Source: Flavobacteriales bacterium
Lineage (GTDB): Bacteria; Bacteroidota; Bacteroidia; Flavobacteriales; Flavobacteriaceae
DNA length: 54,456 nt
Reading direction: 5' to 3'
NCBI GenBank assembly: GCA_011524905.1
Contig: WTJI01000012.1
Coordinates: forward strand, 18,255-72,710
Part shown: positions 1 to 9,957 of the stretch, in pieces
How the letters are laid out: each line of letters opens with the position of its first letter
Position numbering within the stretch: position 1 is the stretch's first letter
The notes under the pieces: generated by a model
Told to the model about the DNA's origin: nothing
The model's database searches: none
What the model saw: the letters and a program-made list of their open reading frames with translations, nothing else
Translations under genes and position numbers: made by a program

Positions 1-20
1 GATTTGCCTTATTTTTAGGC

Positions 21-1823
21 GTGGATTCACCAACTATTGACATTCAGATTAAAACCCTTCCAGACAGTCCTGGCGTCTATCAATACTTCGATGCCAAAGG
101 CCGGGTGATTTATGTAGGAAAAGCCAAAAACCTAAAAAAAAGAGTCAATTCCTACTTCACCAAGCAGCACCTAAACAATCGGACTCGGATGCTGGTAAAA
201 AATATTATTAAGGTCGAACACATTGTAGTCGGAACAGAAATGGATGCGCTACTTTTAGAAAACAACCTTATAAAAAAATACCAGCCCAAATACAATGTCT
301 TGCTCAAAGACGATAAGTCCTATCCCTGGATTTGTATCAAAAAAGAGCCTTTCCCTCGGGTCTTTCCAACTCGAAAAATTATCAAAGACGGATCTGAATA
401 TTTTGGCCCTTACACCAGCATGAAAACTGTTCGTACCCTGTTGGACTTAATCAAAGGTATCTATCCACTCCGTACATGTAACTATGATTTAGATCCCAAA
501 AAAATAGCAGAACACAAATACAAGCTGTGCTTAGAATACCACTTGGGCAATTGTTTGGGCCCCTGTGTTGGTGACATGGCTCTAGCCGTATATGAAGAAA
601 ATATCCAATCCATTCGTGCTATTATAAAAGGAAACTTTAAAGCTTCCTTGCAACAATTTAAGGTACAGATGGAGAACCATGCGGCCAATTTAGAATTTGA
701 AGCCGCACAACGGATGAAGGACAAATTAAATATCCTGGAAAACTACCAGGCTAAATCCACCATTGTCAACCCCAAAATCAGTGATGTCGATGTCTTTACC
801 ATCTTATCTGACGAGAGTTATGGCTATGTGAATTTTCTGCAAATTTCGTTTGGCTCCATTATCCGGTCCCATACCCTTGAGATCAAAAAGAAAATGGAAG
901 AATCAGATGCAGAACTCCTGCGCTTGGCTGCTATCGAAATTCGACAGCGCTTTCACTCCCAGTCCAAAGTGATATTCGCTTCTCATACGTTGGACTTAGG
1001 CGAAAAAATTCAAGTCATTCTCCCCCAAATCGGAGACAAGAAAAAACTAATCGACCTATCACTTCGCAATGCGAAGTATTTCCGTATGGAACGGTTCAAG
1101 CAAATGAAAATTGTGGATCCCGATCGGCATGAAAAACGGTTGATGACACAAATGAAAACCGATTTACGCTTATCACAGGAGCCTGTTCACATTGAATGTT
1201 TTGATAATTCTAACATCCAAGGCTCAAACCCAGTGGCAGCTTGTGTGGTATTTAAAAACGGAAAGCCCAGTAAAAAAGACTACCGCCATTTTAAGATCAA
1301 AACTGTAAAAGGTCCAGATGACTTTGCTTCGATGGAAGAGGTGGTCTATCGTCGGTACAAACGCTTAGTTGAAGAAGGAGAAACCCTTCCGCAACTCATT
1401 GTTATAGACGGGGGAAAAGGCCAACTGTCGTCTGCACTCAAAAGCTTGGATATATTGGGGCTTCGAGGAAAAATCGCTATCATAGGGATTGCAAAACGTT
1501 TGGAAGAACTTTATTTCCCCGAAGACCCCATTCCTCTGTATTTGGATAAAAAATCTGAGACCTTGAAAGTAATTCAGCAGCTGCGCAATGAAGCCCACCG
1601 ATTTGGTATCACCCTGCACCGCAATAGACGTAGCAAGGGTGCCTTGCAGTCCGAACTGGATGAAATCCCTGGTATAGGCCCCAAAACAAAAGAACAACTC
1701 CTCAAGAAATTTAAATCCCTCAAACGCATTAAAGCTGCACCCAAAGCAGATTTGATCGAATTGCTGGGATCCAGCAAAGGAACAGCCCTTTTCAAAGCAC
1801 TAAATTCCCCTACTACGTCTTAA
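21..1823 (+). CDS. uvrC: Excinuclease ABC subunit C
   Basis: UvrC makes both incisions around a DNA lesion bound by UvrA/UvrB in nucleotide excision repair. The 600-residue protein has the usual order and length: a GIY-YIG nuclease at about residues 14-95 (GVYQYF, then VIYVGKAKNLKKRV), a UVR helical motif near 205-240 that would contact UvrB, the RNase H-like second nuclease at about 380-500 (CFDNSN and VIDGGKGQL carry its acidic residues), and a C-terminal helix-hairpin-helix pair (DEIPGIGPKTKEQLL). The start is taken as GTG at 21 because family members begin a few residues before the IQIKTLPDSPGVY block. The frame stays open to base 1, so an upstream start cannot be excluded. A near-consensus -7 box at 10-17 would imply an almost leaderless mRNA. 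Confidence 0.95.
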   Translation: MDSPTIDIQIKTLPDSPGVYQYFDAKGRVIYVGKAKNLKKRVNSYFTKQHLNNRTRMLVKNIIKVEHIVVGTEMDALLLENNLIKKYQPKYNVLLKDDKSYPWICIKKEPFPRVFPTRKIIKDGSEYFGPYTSMKTVRTLLDLIKGIYPLRTCNYDLDPKKIAEHKYKLCLEYHLGNCLGPCVGDMALAVYEENIQSIRAIIKGNFKASLQQFKVQMENHAANLEFEAAQRMKDKLNILENYQAKSTIVNPKISDVDVFTILSDESYGYVNFLQISFGSIIRSHTLEIKKKMEESDAELLRLAAIEIRQRFHSQSKVIFASHTLDLGEKIQVILPQIGDKKKLIDLSLRNAKYFRMERFKQMKIVDPDRHEKRLMTQMKTDLRLSQEPVHIECFDNSNIQGSNPVAACVVFKNGKPSKKDYRHFKIKTVKGPDDFASMEEVVYRRYKRLVEEGETLPQLIVIDGGKGQLSSALKSLDILGLRGKIAIIGIAKRLEELYFPEDPIPLYLDKKSETLKVIQQLRNEAHRFGITLHRNRRSKGALQSELDEIPGIGPKTKEQLLKKFKSLKRIKAAPKADLIELLGSSKGTALFKALNSPTTS

Positions 1824-1832
1824 AAGATTTTC

Positions 1833-1840
1833 TACTTTTG
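1833..1840 (+). promoter_or_regulatory. -7 promoter box upstream of the DUF3108 gene
   Basis: TACTTTTG fits the Bacteroidota -7 consensus TAnnTTTG exactly. The ATG of the next gene begins only 7 nt after the box, so the transcript would be leaderless or nearly so. No clear -33 TTTG lies at the expected distance, which lowers certainty. Confidence 0.6.
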
Positions 1841-1847
1841 TAGTCCT

Positions 1848-2669
1848 ATGATAAGGAAAACTCTCGTCTTCTTTTTCGTCGTTTTTTTGGGAATATCCCA
1901 CAACGATCTTTCAGCACAAGAATCCACCCCTGAACTGGTCCCTAATACCCAATCTAATCAAGCATTTGGAGACAAAGAATGGTTTGAATTTCGAATTCAT
2001 TACGGATTTTTTAATGCCTCTATCGCCACCCTGGAAGTGCGAAAAGACAGCCTGAATGGCCAATCCGTTTTTCATGCCAAGGGCTATGGGCGCACCACTG
2101 GCTTGGCCCGCTGGTTTTTTAAAGTAGAAGACCACTACGAAAGTTATTTTGATCCAGTTACTGGAGTCCCCTACAAAACCATTAGGGATATCTATGAAGG
2201 GGGTTATACCAAAGATCTAGAAATTGATTTTGATCATGAAACCCATAAAGCTTTAGTATTCGACAAAAAAAAGAACACCAAAAAAGAATTTACTTTCAAC
2301 GACAAAGCCCAAGACTTCATCTCAGCCTTCTACTATTTACGCAACTTTGTTCCTGCCACCAATATACAACCCAACCAAAGCTTTTCCATCAATATGTTTT
2401 TTGACAATGACAACTATGTCTTTAAGTTGAAATTTTTGGGCAAAGAACTACTAGAAACCGCCTTTGGCACGGTACGGTGTTTAAAATTTCGTCCATTGGT
2501 CCAAGCAGGAAGGGTCTTTAAAGAACAAGAAAGTGTGACTTTATGGATCTCTGACGACCGCAATCGAATTCCGCTACGCCTGCAAGCCGACCTCGCTGTG
2601 GGGAGTATCAAGGCCGATTTAGAGAAATTTAAAAATTTGAAACATCCTTTTAAGATTGAAATACAATAG
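1848..2669 (+). CDS. DUF3108 domain-containing exported protein
   Basis: A 273-residue protein with an N-terminal signal peptide (hydrophobic residues 6-18, likely cleavage after the LSAQ segment near 24). The rest resembles DUF3108 proteins, beta-rich periplasmic proteins of unknown function common in Bacteroidota: a WFEFRIHYGFFNASIATLEV opening, an FYYLRN segment in the middle, and a closing stretch on conversion to a linear coefficient (VTLWISDDRNRIPLRLQ). The M23 peptidase gene follows after 4 nt, so the two are probably co-transcribed. That suggests a role at the cell envelope, but no activity can be assigned from the sequence. Confidence 0.85.
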   Translation: MIRKTLVFFFVVFLGISHNDLSAQESTPELVPNTQSNQAFGDKEWFEFRIHYGFFNASIATLEVRKDSLNGQSVFHAKGYGRTTGLARWFFKVEDHYESYFDPVTGVPYKTIRDIYEGGYTKDLEIDFDHETHKALVFDKKKNTKKEFTFNDKAQDFISAFYYLRNFVPATNIQPNQSFSINMFFDNDNYVFKLKFLGKELLETAFGTVRCLKFRPLVQAGRVFKEQESVTLWISDDRNRIPLRLQADLAVGSIKADLEKFKNLKHPFKIEIQ

Positions 2670-2673
2670 CCTG

Positions 2674-3972
2674 ATGACCCAAGCTTTTCGAATCGTATTT
2701 TTTTGTGTCTTTTTTGGAGGTGCTGCGCTGTTTCTGAATAGCTGTCATAATGAAATAGCTGGCAAGAAAACGGTTGATACGATTGAAGAAAAACCCAAGC
2801 CTGTATTAAAATATGGCTATGACTTGAATGAATATCAAATCGTCAAAAAAAAGATTAGAAGGGGCGATACTTTCGGTGATATCCTCGAGGCCAACGGAAT
2901 TGATTATCCAGAGGTCTATCAAATCCTTCAGGCCATTAAAGGCAAAGTTCGCGTCAATCGATTACAAATTGGAAAGCCCTATTATTTGTTTTTTTCTAAA
3001 GACAGCATCCCCACGCCCAAGGCTTTTGTCTATGAACCAGGGGTAGAAAGCTATACTAAAATTCAACTTCGTGATAGTGTCTTTGGCGTAAAAGTCACAA
3101 AACCCGTCCGTGTCGTAGAACTACAGGGCGTAGGGACAATTGAAAGTTCACTCTATGAAACGATGCAGCAAAGCGGACTCAATGACCAACTCACCTATTA
3201 CCTGGCAGATGTATATGCTTGGACAATCGATTTTTTCCGCCTGCAAAAAGGAGACCGATTCAAGGTAATTTATACCGAAAAATTTGTAGATGACAGTATT
3301 TCGATTGGAATCGAATCTATTAAAGCCGCCTATTTTGAGCACAACAACAAACCTCTTTACGCTTTTAGGTTTGAATCTGACAGCTTGGTGGGTAGTATTG
3401 ATTATTTTGATGATAAAGCCAATAATCTCCGTCGTGCCTTTTTAAAGGCACCCGTCAAATTCAGCAGGATATCGTCCCGTTACAATTTACGCCGTCGAAT
3501 CAAATACTACGGCAATCGCATCAAACCACATCGTGGGACAGACTTTGCCGCTAGCGTGGGCACCCCCATTATGGCTACTGCCAACGGTACTGTGGTCAAA
3601 GCTTCTTACTCCAGAGGCAATGGCAACTATGTCACCATCAAGCACAATAACATTTATAAAACTCAATACCTGCATATGAAAAAACGAAAAGTGCGGGTCG
3701 GACAGTATGTAAAGCAAGGTGACATTATCGGCTGGGTTGGTATGACAGGCTACACAGCTGGGCCCCACGTTTGTTATCGTTTTTGGAAATACGGGAAGCA
3801 AGTTGATCCTTTCAAACAAAAACTCCCTGCGGCAAAACCCATTTCGCCCAACCTAAAAGCCCAATTCTTACAAACCATTGCGCCTTTGAAATACGAACTT
3901 AAGTGCATCCCTTTCGAACCTGATTTTTTAAACAACAAAAGCTTTGTCAATGACAACACTACCCAACCATAA
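2674..3972 (+). CDS. M23 family (LytM-like) metallopeptidase lipoprotein
   Basis: Likely a peptidoglycan endopeptidase, or a regulator of one, in the envelope. The 432-residue protein has a lipobox Cys24 (FLNSC), a LysM/OapA-like N-terminal domain (about 55-110, [10 protein letters not shown]), and a C-terminal LytM domain (about 282-380). Zinc motif one is intact, H286 and D290 (HRGTD), and H334 is in place. The second motif reads GPHVCYRF instead of the usual GPHLHYE, so the final His ligand is Cys367. I recall the same substitution in related Bacteroidota proteins, and Cys can bind zinc. ATG at 2674 is chosen over a TTG at 2656, which overlaps the previous gene. The 3' end overlaps pgi by 23 nt. 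Confidence 0.85.
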   Translation: MTQAFRIVFFCVFFGGAALFLNSCHNEIAGKKTVDTIEEKPKPVLKYGYDLNEYQIVKKKIRRGDTFGDILEANGIDYPEVYQILQAIKGKVRVNRLQIGKPYYLFFSKDSIPTPKAFVYEPGVESYTKIQLRDSVFGVKVTKPVRVVELQGVGTIESSLYETMQQSGLNDQLTYYLADVYAWTIDFFRLQKGDRFKVIYTEKFVDDSISIGIESIKAAYFEHNNKPLYAFRFESDSLVGSIDYFDDKANNLRRAFLKAPVKFSRISSRYNLRRRIKYYGNRIKPHRGTDFAASVGTPIMATANGTVVKASYSRGNGNYVTIKHNNIYKTQYLHMKKRKVRVGQYVKQGDIIGWVGMTGYTAGPHVCYRFWKYGKQVDPFKQKLPAAKPISPNLKAQFLQTIAPLKYELKCIPFEPDFLNNKSFVNDNTTQP

Positions 3973-5593
3973 CCCCACCCAACTAGCCGCTTGGAAAGCC
4001 CTAAAAAAACAATTTGACGAGCAAAAAGAAACCACCATACTTGATCTTTTTGAAAGCGAAACAGATCGCCAAGCCAAGTGCACTGTTATCTGGGAAGACT
4101 TTTATGTAGACTATTCAAAAAATAGATTGTCAGAAAAAACCCTTGCACTATTGCTTGATCTTGCAGCGCAAGCCGAACTTCCTCGTGCTATTGAAGCTTA
4201 TTTTACAGGGGCACGAATCAATGTTACCGAAGACCGTGCTGTGCTACACACCGCTTTGCGCTCCGACGGAAAAGAACCCATAAGCGTCGGTGACCATAAT
4301 GTTATCCCTGATGTCAATGCTGTCAAAGAAGAAATGTATGTTTTTGCAGAAAAAATCATTTCTGGTGCTTGGAAAGGCTATACTGGCAAAGCTATTGACA
4401 CCATTGTCAATATTGGTATTGGCGGATCTGATTTAGGTCCTGCCATGGTGACGGAAGCCTTGGAGTTTTACGGAAATCACCTTACCCCTTATTTTGTTTC
4501 CAATGTTGAGGGCGATCACCACAAAGAACTGCTGAAGAAAATTGACCCAGAAACCACTTTATTTTTAGTCGTGTCTAAAACTTTTACGACTCAAGAAACT
4601 TTAGCCAATGCTACCAGTATTCGCCAGTGGTTTTTAACGTCTGCTCCTGAATCTGCCATTGCGCAACACTTTGTTGCAGTATCAACAAATCTCGAAAAGA
4701 TTAAAGCCTTTGGTATTGCTGCAGATAATGTTTTCCCAATGAATGACTGGGTTGGTGGACGGTTTTCTTTGTGGAGTACTGTTGGATTGAGCATTTGTTT
4801 GGCTGTAGGTCCTAAACATTTTGAAGAACTGCTAGAAGGAGCGGGAGCAATGGATCGACATTTCCGACACAGTCCTGCCGAGCAAAATATCCCTACCTTG
4901 TTGGCCTTGATCAGTATCTGGTACAACAACTTCTGGGGTGCCGAGAGTGAAGCTATTGTGCCCTACACCCAATATCTCCGCAACCTACCAGCTTATTTGC
5001 AACAAGGTATCATGGAAAGTAATGGGAAAGGGGTTGATCGAAACGGACAACCCATTGACTATCAAACAGGAACGATTATATGGGGCGCTTCGGGCACCAA
5101 TGCCCAACATGCTTTTTTTCAACTCATCCATCAGGGCACCAAACTCATCCCTACCGATTTTATCGGGTTTAAAGAATCTTTGCATGACACGGGCGATCAT
5201 CAAGAAAAACTGATCTCAAACTTGATTGCTCAAACCGAAGCCTTGATGTGCGGCAAAACAGAAAAAACAGTTCGAGAAGAACTGAAAAAAAATGACCTTT
5301 CGCCAAAAACCATAGACCAACTGACGCCCTTTAAGGTTTTTAGTGGCAACCGGCCAACCAATACATTGTTGATAAATAAGTTAACACCCTATAATTTGGG
5401 CGCACTCATTGCACTCTACGAACACAAAATTTTTGTGCAAGGTGTTTTGTGGAATATCTACAGCTATGACCAATGGGGGGTTGAGCTGGGTAAGCAGTTG
5501 GCGAACAGTGTTTTGAGTGATCTCCAAAACGAAAAAATAAATCAACATGATCCCTCAACAACAGCGTTAATAAATCGTTATAAAAAACACTAA
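3950..5593 (+). CDS. pgi: Glucose-6-phosphate isomerase
   Basis: Interconverts glucose-6-phosphate and fructose-6-phosphate in the cytoplasm (glycolysis and gluconeogenesis). At 547 residues it is the long GPI type found in proteobacteria and eukaryotes. Family signatures are clear: [13 protein letters not shown] for phosphate binding, [14 protein letters not shown] (first PROSITE-type signature) and [20 protein letters not shown] (second), which contains the active-site Lys. ATG at 3950 is preferred to TTG at 3944; both lie within the end of the M23 gene, so translation may be coupled. Nothing is unusual in the catalytic blocks. Confidence 0.97.
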   Translation: MTTLPNHNPTQLAAWKALKKQFDEQKETTILDLFESETDRQAKCTVIWEDFYVDYSKNRLSEKTLALLLDLAAQAELPRAIEAYFTGARINVTEDRAVLHTALRSDGKEPISVGDHNVIPDVNAVKEEMYVFAEKIISGAWKGYTGKAIDTIVNIGIGGSDLGPAMVTEALEFYGNHLTPYFVSNVEGDHHKELLKKIDPETTLFLVVSKTFTTQETLANATSIRQWFLTSAPESAIAQHFVAVSTNLEKIKAFGIAADNVFPMNDWVGGRFSLWSTVGLSICLAVGPKHFEELLEGAGAMDRHFRHSPAEQNIPTLLALISIWYNNFWGAESEAIVPYTQYLRNLPAYLQQGIMESNGKGVDRNGQPIDYQTGTIIWGASGTNAQHAFFQLIHQGTKLIPTDFIGFKESLHDTGDHQEKLISNLIAQTEALMCGKTEKTVREELKKNDLSPKTIDQLTPFKVFSGNRPTNTLLINKLTPYNLGALIALYEHKIFVQGVLWNIYSYDQWGVELGKQLANSVLSDLQNEKINQHDPSTTALINRYKKH

Positions 5594-5696
5594 CAACTTA
5601 TCATTTCTTAAAGTAATTTTAAAGTCATACTCAGGAGTAGTAATCAATTTTTGCTGCATATTTGGGTTACTATTAAAAAACAAAATTAATCAAGAA

Positions 5697-8207
5697 ATGA
5701 AAAAAATTGCTATTGTCTTTTTGACTTGTATTGCTGGGGTATACGCCCAGCAAGACGAAGCTGTCAATGACACCATTTTAAATGTCAATCTAGAAGAGGT
5801 TGTCGTTTCATCGGGAGTTATTGATATCGCTAAAGAGCGTGAAACACCCATCGCACTTAGTAAAATTACAGCCCAAGAGGTTGCGCTTAAAGTTGGAAAC
5901 CAAGAATTCCCTGAAATCATGAATAAGACACCTGGAGTCTATGCAACCAAGCAAGGTGGGGGATACGGAGATTCACGTATTTCACTTCGTGGATTTGATC
6001 AACGCAACACTTCTTTCCTAATCAACGGACAACCTGTCAATGATATGGAAAATGGATGGGTCTATTGGTCTAACTGGCAAGGGCTGACTGATATCGCTTC
6101 AGGAATCCAAATTCAAAGAGGTCTTGGCGCTTCTCGATTAGCAGTTCCATCTGTAGGGGGAACTGTATCAATCTTTACCAAAAGTGCTGAAAAACAACAA
6201 GGCGGATCTTTTACCCAAATGATTGGTAATGATGGTTATGTCAAAACTACCGCAGCCTACAACACAGGCGTTAATGACAAAGGTTGGTCTTCATCCTATC
6301 TATTAACCAAATGGTCTGGAAACGGTTATATCTACAACACCAAAGGAGAGGGATGGACCTACTTTTTTGCTGTTGGTTACACGCCAGAAGGATCTAATCA
6401 CAAACTCAACCTATCTGTTTTAGGAGCAGGTCAGTGGCACCACCAACGTGATGTTTGGGTGTCTATCAGAGACTACCAAAACTTCGGTGAAGATGGAATT
6501 GACCGACGTTGGAATACCAACGGAGGGATGCTTAATGGCGAAGAATATAGCTTGAGAAGAAATTTCTACAACAAACCATTAGCCACCTTCAACTGGGATT
6601 GGCAAATTGCTGACAACTTAGAACTCAATACTTCATTGTATGGATCTGCCGGCCGTGGTGGCGGTACAGGCCCAAGAGGAAACAATTACCGAAATGGCAC
6701 CATTGATATGTTGCCTTTTCGTAAGGATCTCACAGAACACTACAATGAAAATGGCAGAGGAACTCGAACTGCCGATGGATTTATTAACTACGATGCCGTG
6801 ATACAACACAATCGTTCTATTGACGATTACACTGGTGGTTTGGCACGTGGGGCTTTCGATGGTGGGAAAATCGGGTCTAACGGCTTCCGTGAAGATGGTG
6901 TCAGCCGTGAAATCCTAATCCGTCGTGCTTCCATGAATTCCCATGACTGGGTGGGTGCCATTTCTAATTTAAACCTTTACAGTGGCAATATGCACTACTC
7001 CATTGGTGTTGACTTGAGAAACTATAAAGGGTATCACTACCGTGTTCTTAATGACTTACTAGGATTAGATGGCTATTTTTCTACAGGAAATAAAAATTCT
7101 GCTGGACAGATAATTGAAACTTTAGTAGAGGCTTCTCCCTTTCAAAACACAGGCATCAAGGGTCCTAAAATTGACTACTATAATATAGGATATGTCGGCT
7201 GGCAAGGACTTAATGGTATGGCAGAATATTCGAGTGAACAATTGACTGCTGTCCTTCAGGCTGGACTTTCAAACCAATCGTTCCAAAGAGAGGACTTTTT
7301 CGATCAGCCTGGTAATCCCTTGTCTGAAAAGAAAAATGTTGGTGGTGGCTATGTTAAAGGAGGGGCTAACTACAACTTTAACGAAAATTCCAACGCCTTC
7401 TTTAACGCAGGATACATCAGCCGTCAACCAAATTTTGATGCTGTATTTCCAAACTACAGAAACGATGTTAACCCTGATTTGCAAAACGAAGTTATTACTT
7501 CTGTCGAATTGGGCTATGGATTCATTTCCAATGCACTTCGCTTGAACGTCAACCTATACTCAACCAACTGGGGTAACCGTTTTGTTACCCGTTCATTATC
7601 TAACCAACAGGGTGTAGACGGAACAGCACAGTTCAAAGATATTGATGTAACCCATAACGGAATTGAAATCGAAGGTACCTATAATCTTTCTGGAGCAACA
7701 AAATTACGTGGTATGTTGTCTATGGGTGATTGGCGTTATACCAAAGATTTCGAAAGTGAACTCTTTGACGAAAACCAGCAATCTATCGGTACAGGAACGC
7801 TTTATACCAAAGATGCCAAAGTAGGAGACGCAGCGCAATTTGTTGCTTTCCTAGGTGTTGACCACCGCTTTGGTTCCAATCTTCGTGTAGATTTGGACTA
7901 CCGTTTTGTCGATGGATTGTATGCAGATTACTCTATCACCGACTCTGCCTTTACAACACCTGATAACCAAGGCGCGCTTCAGTTGCCTTCTTATGGGTTG
8001 GTTGACTTTGGAGCTTCTTATTACTTCGGAAAATGGAGCTTACGAGCCAATATCAACAACTTATTGGATACTACTTATATTGCAGAATCGAACTCTAATA
8101 TCCATGCAACTGCTGGTTCGACTACTTGGGAAGGGGTGGATGTCAGAAACTCAGTTTGGTTTGGTTTTGGCCGCACTTGGAACCTTTCCTTACGCTACCA
8201 ATTCTAA
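5697..8207 (+). CDS. TonB-dependent outer-membrane receptor
   Basis: An 836-residue outer-membrane receptor that would import a substrate using TonB energy. It has a signal peptide (residues 1-17), a short linker with a TonB-box-like EEVVV segment near 35, a plug domain (about 45-165: MNKTPGVYATKQGG, RISLRGFDQRNTSFLINGQP), and a long beta-barrel ending in Phe (SLRYQF), as expected for BAM-dependent insertion. It lacks the N-terminal carboxypeptidase-like domain common in Bacteroidota receptors and has no SusD partner beside it, so it is not a SusC-type glycan importer. The substrate cannot be told. Aromatic- and Asn-rich barrel repeats are normal for the family. A terminator follows directly. 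Confidence 0.9.
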   Translation: MKKIAIVFLTCIAGVYAQQDEAVNDTILNVNLEEVVVSSGVIDIAKERETPIALSKITAQEVALKVGNQEFPEIMNKTPGVYATKQGGGYGDSRISLRGFDQRNTSFLINGQPVNDMENGWVYWSNWQGLTDIASGIQIQRGLGASRLAVPSVGGTVSIFTKSAEKQQGGSFTQMIGNDGYVKTTAAYNTGVNDKGWSSSYLLTKWSGNGYIYNTKGEGWTYFFAVGYTPEGSNHKLNLSVLGAGQWHHQRDVWVSIRDYQNFGEDGIDRRWNTNGGMLNGEEYSLRRNFYNKPLATFNWDWQIADNLELNTSLYGSAGRGGGTGPRGNNYRNGTIDMLPFRKDLTEHYNENGRGTRTADGFINYDAVIQHNRSIDDYTGGLARGAFDGGKIGSNGFREDGVSREILIRRASMNSHDWVGAISNLNLYSGNMHYSIGVDLRNYKGYHYRVLNDLLGLDGYFSTGNKNSAGQIIETLVEASPFQNTGIKGPKIDYYNIGYVGWQGLNGMAEYSSEQLTAVLQAGLSNQSFQREDFFDQPGNPLSEKKNVGGGYVKGGANYNFNENSNAFFNAGYISRQPNFDAVFPNYRNDVNPDLQNEVITSVELGYGFISNALRLNVNLYSTNWGNRFVTRSLSNQQGVDGTAQFKDIDVTHNGIEIEGTYNLSGATKLRGMLSMGDWRYTKDFESELFDENQQSIGTGTLYTKDAKVGDAAQFVAFLGVDHRFGSNLRVDLDYRFVDGLYADYSITDSAFTTPDNQGALQLPSYGLVDFGASYYFGKWSLRANINNLLDTTYIAESNSNIHATAGSTTWEGVDVRNSVWFGFGRTWNLSLRYQF

Positions 8208-8230
8208 TCCCTTACTTTTTTAAAATCAAA

Positions 8231-8257
8231 ACCCTGCCAAATGGCAGGGTTTTTTTA
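8231..8257. terminator. Bidirectional intrinsic terminator
   Basis: An 8-bp perfect stem, ACCCTGCC and GGCAGGGT, encloses an AAAT loop and is followed by seven T on the plus strand; A-rich sequence on the other side gives a weaker T tract for the minus strand. It separates the TonB receptor from the convergent recJ, whose stop codon lies in the T run. Confidence 0.9.
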
Positions 8258-9946
8258 TGCTATTAATCGTAAGTCCTTTACTTTTAACTGAAGCTTTTTT
8301 ATCCCGTTAAACTCATTTTGTTCCAAGCTATAAAGCAGCTCAAAATGATCTCCAGCTTTGATTTTGGGTAAGTACTTTGCCATATTGAAGCCAATTCCAG
8401 AAAAGACCGTCCCTTTGTTATCGGTTACCGCTAATTTCAAGTGATTTTGTTCTTGTCCTACCGCTCGGGATCCCCCTGCATCTTTCAATCCACCCGTCCG
8501 AAATACAGGTCGCATGTTTTGTGGGCCAAAGGGTGCCATCTGTGCCAAGATACGCTCTAGTTTTGGTGTGAGTTCATGCAATGACACCGCCACATCATAT
8601 GTCTGGCTGGGTTCCAGTTGGGCTGGGGTAATTCGTTCCTGCACTGCTTTATCAAAAGCTTGCCGAAAAGCCGGAAGGGCTTCTGGTGCCATTGTTAAAC
8701 CAGCAGCGTACTTATGCCCCCCAAATTGGAGCAAATGGGCCTGGCAAGCCGCCAAGGCTTCATACACATTAAAGCCTTTGACTGAGCGAACAGAGCCAAC
8801 GTATTTTCCCTCTGAGGCGGCCAAAACAACTGTAGGACGGTAGTGGTATTCTATCAGTCGAGAGGCAACAATCCCCACTACGCCTTTGTGCCAATCTTCT
8901 TGCATAACTACGGTACTGTAAGGCGTATTTAAATGCTTGAGTTGTTCCAAAGCTTCTTGAGTAATTTGGGCGTCCATACTGCGGCGTTCGCTGTTTAATT
9001 GTTCAATTTCGTGAGCCAGTACTTGGGCAGCAGTCACCGCTGTGGCAGACAGTAGGGCTACAGCTTTAGCCCCATGGGCCATGCGCCCAGCGGCATTGAT
9101 ACGGGGAGCAACTACAAAAACCAAATCACTAAATTCCAAAGGTTTCCGCTTGGTTTGGGCCAATAAAGCCCCCAATCCTGGTCTAGGAGAAGCGTTGAGT
9201 TGTTGCAAACCGTGGTAGGCTAATATTCGATTTTCTCCCGTCAAAGGCACAATATCAGCAGCAATGGCAGTAGCAACCAAGTCTAAATAGGACGCTATTT
9301 CCTCAAAAGCCTGTTTTTGTTCTAATGCCAAGGCTTGAATCAGTTTAAAGCCTACACCACAACCACACAACTCTTTGTATGGATAAGGACATTCGGCTTG
9401 TTTGGGATCCAGTATAGCCAAAGCTGGCGGCAGGGTTTCACCAGGTAAGTGATGGTCACAAATAATACAATCGATCCCCAAAGCATTAGCCTGTTGTATG
9501 CGTTCTACTGCTTTGATACCACAGTCAAGGGTGATCAACAAGGAATACCCTTGCTCGTGAGCATAATTGACGCCCTGTTCTGACAAACCGTAGCCCTCGG
9601 CATAACGATCTGGAATATAGCTTTCTACCAAAGGGTGCAGTGAACGAAGATAAGAGGATAATAGGGCAACTGCCGTAGTACCGTCTACATCATAATCGCC
9701 ATAAACCAATATTTTTTCCTCGTTGGCAATAGCTTGCAATATCCGATCTACAGCATCGGTCATCCCTAGCATCAAAAAAGGATCGTGCAATTGCTCCAAA
9801 TTGGGACGAAAAAAATCTTTCGCCGCATCAAAATCGGTGATGCCTCTTTGCGCCAACAAACTTGCAACTACTGGGGCTACACCTAGTGCAGTTGTCAGAT
9901 GATTAACTTGTTCGGCGGGGGGATCAGGAGTTGCATACCAGTGCAT
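8255..9946 (-). CDS. recJ: Single-stranded-DNA-specific exonuclease RecJ
   Basis: A 5'-to-3' exonuclease acting on single-stranded DNA in recombination and repair. The 563-residue protein has the DHH phosphoesterase motifs: GDYDVDGTT (about 83-91), DCGI near 130 and CDHH near 150, then the DHHA1 domain with GxVGIVASR (HKGVVGIVASRLIE), GGHKYAAG, and a C-terminal OB-like domain (FRTGGLKD). Start ATG at 9946 (MHWY) is preferred because it lies 11 nt after the rsmI stop and begins the conserved region; an upstream in-frame start at 9976 would overlap rsmI. Probably co-transcribed with rsmI. Confidence 0.95.
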   Translation of the reverse strand: MHWYATPDPPAEQVNHLTTALGVAPVVASLLAQRGITDFDAAKDFFRPNLEQLHDPFLMLGMTDAVDRILQAIANEEKILVYGDYDVDGTTAVALLSSYLRSLHPLVESYIPDRYAEGYGLSEQGVNYAHEQGYSLLITLDCGIKAVERIQQANALGIDCIICDHHLPGETLPPALAILDPKQAECPYPYKELCGCGVGFKLIQALALEQKQAFEEIASYLDLVATAIAADIVPLTGENRILAYHGLQQLNASPRPGLGALLAQTKRKPLEFSDLVFVVAPRINAAGRMAHGAKAVALLSATAVTAAQVLAHEIEQLNSERRSMDAQITQEALEQLKHLNTPYSTVVMQEDWHKGVVGIVASRLIEYHYRPTVVLAASEGKYVGSVRSVKGFNVYEALAACQAHLLQFGGHKYAAGLTMAPEALPAFRQAFDKAVQERITPAQLEPSQTYDVAVSLHELTPKLERILAQMAPFGPQNMRPVFRTGGLKDAGGSRAVGQEQNHLKLAVTDNKGTVFSGIGFNMAKYLPKIKAGDHFELLYSLEQNEFNGIKKLQLKVKDLRLIA

Positions 9947-9957
9947 AGGAGTGGCTT

